Shown piece after piece: positions 7,776-10,997 of a stretch of DNA of 10,997 nucleotides. The DNA is taken from positions 1 to 10,997 of the forward strand of contig JALNXE010000128.1 in the NCBI GenBank assembly GCA_023230525.1, given 5' to 3'. The notes under the pieces were generated by a model that saw only the letters and a program-made list of their open reading frames with translations, ran no database searches and had not been told where the DNA came from. Source of the DNA: Desulfobulbaceae bacterium (GTDB taxonomy: Bacteria > Desulfobacterota > Desulfobulbia > Desulfobulbales > SURF-16). The stretch's first letter is position 1; each line of letters opens with the position of its first letter. Made by a program: the position numbers and the translations under genes.

Positions 7776-7907
7776 TAAGCCGCTGTAACAAAATAATGTC
7801 TTCATCCGGATGGTCAGAACGGCACTCTTTTCCGTACCCCCTTGAGGGGTATAAAGAACCGTAACGAAATGGTCAAGAAAGCAGAGGTTATTTCGTAACG
7901 GCTCCTA
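7776..7907 (+). repeat. TA-flanked palindromic repeat, long copy A
   Basis: Bounded by TA at 7776-7777 and 7906-7907. Outer arms begin AGCCG and end CGGCT with a shared interior (AAAATAAT on the left, GTTATTTCGTAACGG on the right). The centre holds a 53-base core (7818-7870) that matches the core of copy C at 49 of 53 positions, including a stem ACCCC/GGGGT (7836-7840 with 7846-7850) around a five-base loop. The right arm is identical to copy B over 24 bases (7887-7910). It looks like a MITE-type element of 128 bp between the TAs. Confidence 0.75.
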
Positions 7908-8046
7908 AATTATTTTTCCCGCGTCGTAAAATATGCTATTGTAAAAAAATGAAGAAAAATGCCTCTGCCAGCAAAACTGATCCAAAAGCATTCTTTTTGA
8001 CAAATTATCATTGCACGATTTTCCGGGGTCACAGGTTGCGGGCAAT

Positions 8047-8089
8047 TCGGCCAGCCCTTTTTTTTGCAGGACGGCTGACCGGCATTTTT
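8047..8089 (+). terminator. Candidate rho-independent terminator upstream of motA
   Basis: TCGGCCAGCC (8047-8056) pairs with GGCTGACCGG (8073-8082) in nine of ten positions (one G-U pair, one mismatch) around a 16-base loop, followed by CA and five T (8085-8089). It could end tsaB read-through or act in the motA leader. The long loop, itself T-rich, lowers confidence. Confidence 0.4.
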
Positions 8090-8143
8090 CCCACATCACT
8101 ATATCCTTTTTTACCCCCGCGCCGGCAATAGAGTTCCGTCTTC

Positions 8144-8166
8144 AAATAACATCGTAAAATAACATC
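8144..8166 (+). repeat. Direct repeat AAATAACATC just before motA
   Basis: AAATAACATC occurs at 8144-8153 and 8157-8166, a 13-base period, 25 bases before the motA start. The first nine bases equal the half-site of the palindrome in copy B. It may be a remnant of that repeat or a protein-binding site; nothing decides between these. Confidence 0.4.
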
Positions 8167-8190
8167 TTATGCTTCCGACCAATTTTTACC

Positions 8191-8946
8191 ATGGATAAAG
8201 CCACTCTTCTCGGCATATTTTTTGGCTTCGGCGCCGTCTTCGGCGGTCAGGTGCTCGAAGGCGGTTCGATTATGGCCCTTGTTCAACCAACCGCCTTTCT
8301 CATTGTTATTGGCGGCACCCTGGGGGCCACCCTGGTTTCCTTTCCTCTCAAGTTATTCCTGCGCGCCCTAGGCGATGCGAAAACAGCTCTTATTTATGAG
8401 GAAAAAGACCCGACCCAGATCATCAAGCAACTCGCCGGATATGCGGAAAAAGCCAGAAGGAACGGCCTGCTGACCCTGGAGGAAGAGGCCAAGAAAACCT
8501 CCGACCGCTTCATCAGCAAGGGCATTTCCATCATGGTGGATGGCGGTGATGCAAAACAGCTGGAGGAATTTCTGGAGATTGAAATCAATGCCTTTGAAGA
8601 GGAAACCAAGGTAAGCGCGGAGGTCTTCGAGTCAGCCGGCGGTTTTGCCCCCACCATCGGTATTATCGGCGCCGTTCTCGGACTTATCCATGTCATGCAC
8701 AATCTCTCCGACACCTCGAAACTGGGCGAAGGTATTGCCGTTGCCTTTGTTGCCACCATTTACGGTCTGATGACTGCCAACATCATCTGTATTCCCATCA
8801 GCACCAAATTGAAAAGACGGATGAAGGAAGAGCTGCTGATCAAGGAACTCATCCTGAAGGGGCTCCTGGACATCCTGGCCGGGATCAACCCCCGCTTCAT
8901 TGTGGAAAAACTCCAGGGATTCTATATCGACAGGCAGCAGAAATAA
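8191..8946 (+). CDS. motA: Flagellar stator protein MotA (MotA/TolQ/ExbB proton channel family)
   Basis: Inner-membrane stator subunit; five MotA surround two MotB and turn ion flow into flagellar rotation. The 251-residue product starts MDKATLLGIFFGFG as in the PomA/MotP branch, has helices at about 4-20 and 34-52, a charged cytoplasmic loop (60-150) and two helices at about 150-172 and 181-203. The channel proline is Pro154 in FAPTIGIIGAVLG. Ala161 and Ala188 occupy the places of Vibrio PomA Thr158 and Thr185, while Thr189 keeps Thr186; loss of Thr158 points to proton rather than sodium coupling (inference from recalled alignments). No Shine-Dalgarno is visible before the ATG. Its TAA stop overlaps repeat copy B. 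Confidence 0.92.
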   Translation: MDKATLLGIFFGFGAVFGGQVLEGGSIMALVQPTAFLIVIGGTLGATLVSFPLKLFLRALGDAKTALIYEEKDPTQIIKQLAGYAEKARRNGLLTLEEEAKKTSDRFISKGISIMVDGGDAKQLEEFLEIEINAFEEETKVSAEVFESAGGFAPTIGIIGAVLGLIHVMHNLSDTSKLGEGIAVAFVATIYGLMTANIICIPISTKLKRRMKEELLIKELILKGLLDILAGINPRFIVEKLQGFYIDRQQK

Positions 8947-8994
8947 GCCGTTGTAAAAAAATAACATGGCCATGTTATTTCGTAACGGCTCCTA
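8944..8994 (+). repeat. TA-flanked palindromic repeat, short copy B without core
   Basis: Bounded by TA at 8944-8945 (within the motA stop codon) and 8993-8994. AGCCGTT (8946-8952) is inverted as AACGGCT (8984-8990), and between them lies a perfect 22-base palindrome (8959-8980; half-site AAATAACATGG). The left arm matches the left arm of copy C at 28 of 29 positions. The 53-base core of copies A and C is missing. It fills most of the 77-base gap between motA and motB and, in RNA, would form a strong hairpin without a T tract. Confidence 0.8.
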
Positions 8995-9023
8995 AATCAT
9001 TTTACTCAATCAGGCGAAAGCTT

Positions 9024-9824
9024 ATGGCAAAAAAACAAAAACACGAAAAAGAACCGAATCTGGAAAGATGGCTCGTCTCTTATGCGGACTTCATCACTCT
9101 GCTCTTCGCCGTTTTTGTGGTCCTCTATGCCATGTCCCAGTCAGACAAGCAGAAAGTGGAGGAGGTGTCCAAGTCCATCCGCGAGGCCTTTGGCATGACC
9201 GACACCTCTTCAGCGCCTGCCATGCATATCATCGATTCCATTGATCTCGCCCCTATACCCGCTGTTGAGCGCCAAGCCCGGGAATCCATATCCGCGCCGG
9301 AGCCCACGGCACAACCCTATGCGGAAGAGGAGGAATTCAGCAATATCAAAAAAGAAATTTCCGGCCTGCTGGCAGCCAAGGGCAATCAGGACAAGATCAA
9401 ACTCACGGTCACCAAACGAGGTCTCGTCATCAGTCTCAAGGAAGCCGGGTTCTTCGACTCCGGCAGCGCGGAAATGCAACCTGCCTCCTTGCCGCTTCTG
9501 GAGGAAATCGCCAAATCGATCCAGGGATATGCCAATGATGTCAGAATAGAAGGCCACACGGACAATGTGCCGGTCAACTCCAAAACCATCCGGTCAAACT
9601 GGGAACTCTCCACTGCCCGCTCCACCTCCATCGTCCGTTATCTGATTGATGACCTGCATTTTCCCCCTGCCAGACTTTCCGCGGTCGGCTACGGGGAATA
9701 CCGCCCCATTGCCGACAACAGCACGGAAAGCGGCCGGGCCCAGAACCGCCGGGTGGATATCGTTCTTCTCTCCAAGGCCGCCCAGCAGGGAGAACCCCAG
9801 CCCGGCATTCGCCCGGAAGACTGA
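9024..9824 (+). CDS. motB: Flagellar stator protein MotB (OmpA-domain)
   Basis: Partner of MotA that lines the ion channel and anchors the stator to peptidoglycan. The 266-residue product has a basic N-terminal tail, one membrane helix with SYADFITLLFAVFVVLYAMS at 19-38 and the essential ion-binding Asp22, a plug/linker of about 60 residues rich in Pro and Glu, and an OmpA-like domain at about 130-250 with EGHTDNVPV (176-184), NWELSTAR (192-199) and NRRVDIVL (241-248), the peptidoglycan-binding residues. The Tyr-Ala-Asp start of the helix resembles proton-type MotB more than PomB. A weak AGG lies at 9012-9014. It follows motA by 77 bases, filled mostly by repeat copy B. Confidence 0.95.
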   Translation: MAKKQKHEKEPNLERWLVSYADFITLLFAVFVVLYAMSQSDKQKVEEVSKSIREAFGMTDTSSAPAMHIIDSIDLAPIPAVERQARESISAPEPTAQPYAEEEEFSNIKKEISGLLAAKGNQDKIKLTVTKRGLVISLKEAGFFDSGSAEMQPASLPLLEEIAKSIQGYANDVRIEGHTDNVPVNSKTIRSNWELSTARSTSIVRYLIDDLHFPPARLSAVGYGEYRPIADNSTESGRAQNRRVDIVLLSKAAQQGEPQPGIRPED

Positions 9825-9834
9825 TTATCCGGGC
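9811..9834 (+). other. Hairpin across the motB stop codon
   Basis: GCCCGGA (9811-9817) and TCCGGGC (9828-9834) form a perfect seven-base stem with a ten-base loop that contains the TGA stop. There is no T tract after it, so it is not a standard intrinsic terminator; it may protect the 3' end of the messenger. Confidence 0.4.
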
Positions 9835-9889
9835 ATGAGCCGCCGGACGAATGATCAAAACGAAAATTGATCAGTCCCAGCCGGATTTG

Positions 9890-10017
9890 TAAGCCTTACG
9901 ATATAACATGGCCATTTTTTCAATTTCGTTACGGCTCGTTAAACCCCTCAAGGGGGTACTGAAAAGAGTGCCGTTTCGCGCATTTCTCTGGCCATGTTAT
10001 TTTTTCACAACGGCTTA
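9890..10017 (-). repeat. TA-flanked palindromic repeat, long copy C (inverted)
   Basis: Bounded by TA at 9890-9891 and 10016-10017, with ten-base perfect ends TTTGTAAGCC (9886-9895) and GGCTTACAAA (10012-10021). A second perfect 12-base inverted pair, ATAACATGGCCA (9903-9914) and TGGCCATGTTAT (9989-10000), is the palindrome of copy B split by 74 bases. The insert holds the 53-base core (9923-9975) in reverse orientation to copy A, including ACCCC/GGGGT (9943-9947 with 9953-9957). Arms and core are all reversed, so the whole element is inverted relative to A and B. Confidence 0.75.
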
Positions 10018-10142
10018 CAAAAATAATCGTCAAGTTCCCCGCCCCATGTTCCGAACAGATACGTAATTCGGCTGTTGCCACCATGTTGCTCTTTATCCTG
10101 CCGGATAGCGCCTGAGTTTCACGCCACCACTGCCAAGCGTTC

Positions 10143-10198
10143 CGATATCTTGCCTGGGCAATAAAATTATCAATGAATATCGTGCCCTGAAGATATCG
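10143..10198 (+). promoter_or_regulatory. Leader hairpin before the small gene
   Basis: CGATATCTT (10143-10151) and AAGATATCG (10190-10198) are perfect nine-base inverted repeats. Inside, GGGCA (10156-10160) pairs with TGCCC (10183-10187), leaving an AT-rich 22-base loop. The structure ends five bases before the Shine-Dalgarno, so it could act on translation, or at DNA level as an operator. Confidence 0.5.
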
Positions 10199-10203
10199 TT
10201 GAT

Positions 10204-10209
10204 GGAGGG
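10204..10209 (+). promoter_or_regulatory. Strong Shine-Dalgarno of the small gene
   Basis: GGAGGG lies five bases before the ATG at 10215. It is among the best ribosome sites in the window and is the main reason to believe the small gene is real. Confidence 0.75.
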
Positions 10210-10214
10210 AAAAA

Positions 10215-10556
10215 ATGGCTGTTCATACCCCTAATTCCGCCGGTTTTTCCGCGACCAATCTCTACAAGCTGAACCTGGAGTCCAATAAAGATCTGGCCCA
10301 GGACATGAACCGGGAACAGGAAAAAACAGCTGAAAATGAGGCCTATGAGGTGCGGATCTCCGAGGAGGCCCAGCAGCTTGCCCAGCAGGCAAAAATCAGA
10401 ACCGCCTTTGATAAGACCCCGCCTCCAGCCCAGGCAATAGAGCCCGCCCGCAACCGTTCCCGTTTCGAGCTCAATACGCAGAGTATGGCCGCAACCAGCC
10501 AACCGGCCGTGCAAAACAGGGCCGCAGGCAGATTTGGCATCGAGCTGGTTGCCTGA
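10215..10556 (+). CDS. Small protein of unknown function
   Basis: I do not recognise this 113-residue product. It is soluble, with no signal peptide or membrane segment. The N-terminal 20 residues are Ser/Asn-rich, residues 23-61 are strongly charged and likely helical (EQEKTAENEAYEV, then ISEEAQQLAQQAK at 48-60), and the rest is Pro/Ala/Gln-rich and probably disordered. The V-x-I-S-x-E-A-x-x-L pattern recalls small regulatory proteins such as FlgM-like anti-sigma factors, but the match is too short to name it. The strong GGAGGG, the upstream hairpin and the clean frame support expression. It lies downstream of motB and converges with the gene at 10588, leaving 31 bases between stops. Confidence 0.65.
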   Translation: MAVHTPNSAGFSATNLYKLNLESNKDLAQDMNREQEKTAENEAYEVRISEEAQQLAQQAKIRTAFDKTPPPAQAIEPARNRSRFELNTQSMAATSQPAVQNRAAGRFGIELVA

Positions 10557-10587
10557 AAAGCCGCGGTCAGGCTGAAATTGCGCTGCC

Positions 10588-10997
10588 TCAGAAAAGTTTT
10601 CCGTCCCTGCTGTGCTTGACAATCAGGCCCCGGAACATCTCCACCAGTCCCCTGCCCAAAAGATAAATCGATTCGATATTGCTGTTGTCCGCGGCGGTCT
10701 TGTCAAAGAGGATATTGAGCTTTGAGGCGAAATGATCCTCCGGCGCCCAGTAGTTGATCAGCATGGGCAGGCCGGGCAGCGGAGAGATGACCAGCGACTG
10801 ATCCGCATTGGTCACCCCGGCGGCGGGACTTGCCCCGAAGAGATGGAGAATCTCGAAAATCAGTTCCGGATGGGCATCGGCCAGTTGGTGCATTGCCTCC
10901 TCGCACCGGCGGGAAAAGAACCTGTTCCACTCCGCCGCCCCCGGCAGCTCGCCGAAGGCAACCCATTCACCCGAAAGTTTTCTGCCCTTGCCGTAAA
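10588..10997 (-). CDS. Partial DUF3786-like protein (start beyond window)
   Basis: The reverse frame is open from the right edge to a TGA at 10588-10590, at least 135 residues; an internal ATG at 10893 is not the likely start because matching sequence continues upstream. The visible part reads YGKGRKLSGEWVAFGELPG at its beginning, then a Phe/Leu-rich helix region, SLVISPLPGLPMLINYWAPED, and SKLNILFDKTAADNSNIES. The LSGEWV-ELPG, P-LP-L-YW-ED-F and LFD-TA blocks resemble DUF3786 proteins, common in sulfate reducers and clostridia and of unknown function. This is family recall, not a search. No membrane segment is seen. It converges with the small gene. Confidence 0.6.
   Translation of the reverse strand, partial: YGKGRKLSGEWVAFGELPGAAEWNRFFSRRCEEAMHQLADAHPELIFEILHLFGASPAAGVTNADQSLVISPLPGLPMLINYWAPEDHFASKLNILFDKTAADNSNIESIYLLGRGLVEMFRGLIVKHSRDGKLF

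Larger units (their letters stand above)
7750..8190. other. 441-bp intergenic region between tsaB and motA
   Basis: It holds a long TA-flanked repeat (7776-7907), a candidate terminator (8047-8089) and a short direct repeat (8144-8166). Short open frames on both strands lack ribosome sites and recognisable motifs. A TTGACA at 7997-8002 has no matching -10, so I could not place the motA promoter. Confidence 0.6.
9825..10214. other. 390-bp intergenic region after motB
   Basis: It contains a TGATCAA/TTGATCA inverted repeat (9852-9858 and 9867-9873), repeat copy C (9890-10017) and a leader hairpin (10143-10198) before the next gene. I see no gene in 10018-10142 and no convincing promoter there. 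Confidence 0.6.

Noticed and set aside
7997..8025. TTGACA as a -35 box for motA
   Set aside because: No -10-like hexamer at 16-18 bases; the following bases are GC-rich.
7949..8131. A 60-codon forward frame between tsaB and motA
   Set aside because: No Shine-Dalgarno, composition unlike the neighbours, and it crosses the candidate terminator.
10075..10090. Sigma-54-like TTGCCACCATGTTGCT before the small gene
   Set aside because: The -24 element has TG instead of GG and further mismatches, and it is over 120 bases from the gene.
7750..10214. Repeats as a CRISPR array
   Set aside because: Only three unevenly spaced, palindromic copies separated by genes and no cas genes.
10551..10572. GCCTGA/TCAGGC hairpin at the end of the small gene as a bidirectional terminator
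   Set aside because: Only six base pairs and no T tract on either strand.

Overview
The window is a stretch of bacterial chromosome, moderately GC-rich. Gene order and protein character suggest a Gram-negative anaerobe of the Desulfobacterota (sulfate-reducer-like, perhaps Desulfobulbales). The taxonomic guess rests on the short EF-Ts, the housekeeping order, the motAB type and a probable DUF3786 gene at the right edge; it is an inference, not a search result.

Positions 136-7749 hold a nearly continuous block of nine forward housekeeping genes: rpsB, tsf, pyrH, frr, uppS, cdsA, dxr, rseP, tsaB. They cover translation (ribosomal protein S2, EF-Ts, ribosome recycling factor), pyrimidine nucleotide supply (UMP kinase), isoprenoid and lipid-carrier synthesis (DXR makes MEP, UppS makes undecaprenyl-PP), phospholipid synthesis (CdsA), envelope proteolysis (RseP) and tRNA t6A modification (TsaB). 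Most junctions are tight or overlapping (pyrH/frr 8 bp, dxr/rseP 4 bp). The exception is a 226-bp gap before cdsA, which holds an 80-bp inverted-repeat element built of 7-bp units and a sigma-54-like promoter match.

Positions 7750-10214 hold a flagellar stator pair, motA and motB. Three related palindromic repeats lie before motA, between motA and motB, and after motB. Two are long (about 125 bp) and share a 53-bp core at 49/53 identity but point in opposite directions. The middle copy has lost the core and is a 47-bp near-perfect palindrome whose flanking TA forms part of the motA stop codon. All three are bounded by TA on both sides, the pattern expected of MITE-like elements moved by a TA-targeting transposase. 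This family is the most unusual content of the window.

At the right end lie a small unidentified gene (10215-10556) with a strong Shine-Dalgarno and a leader hairpin, and a convergent reverse-strand gene (from 10588, running off the window) that looks like a DUF3786 protein. I saw no rRNA, tRNA, CRISPR array, prophage or complete insertion sequence.
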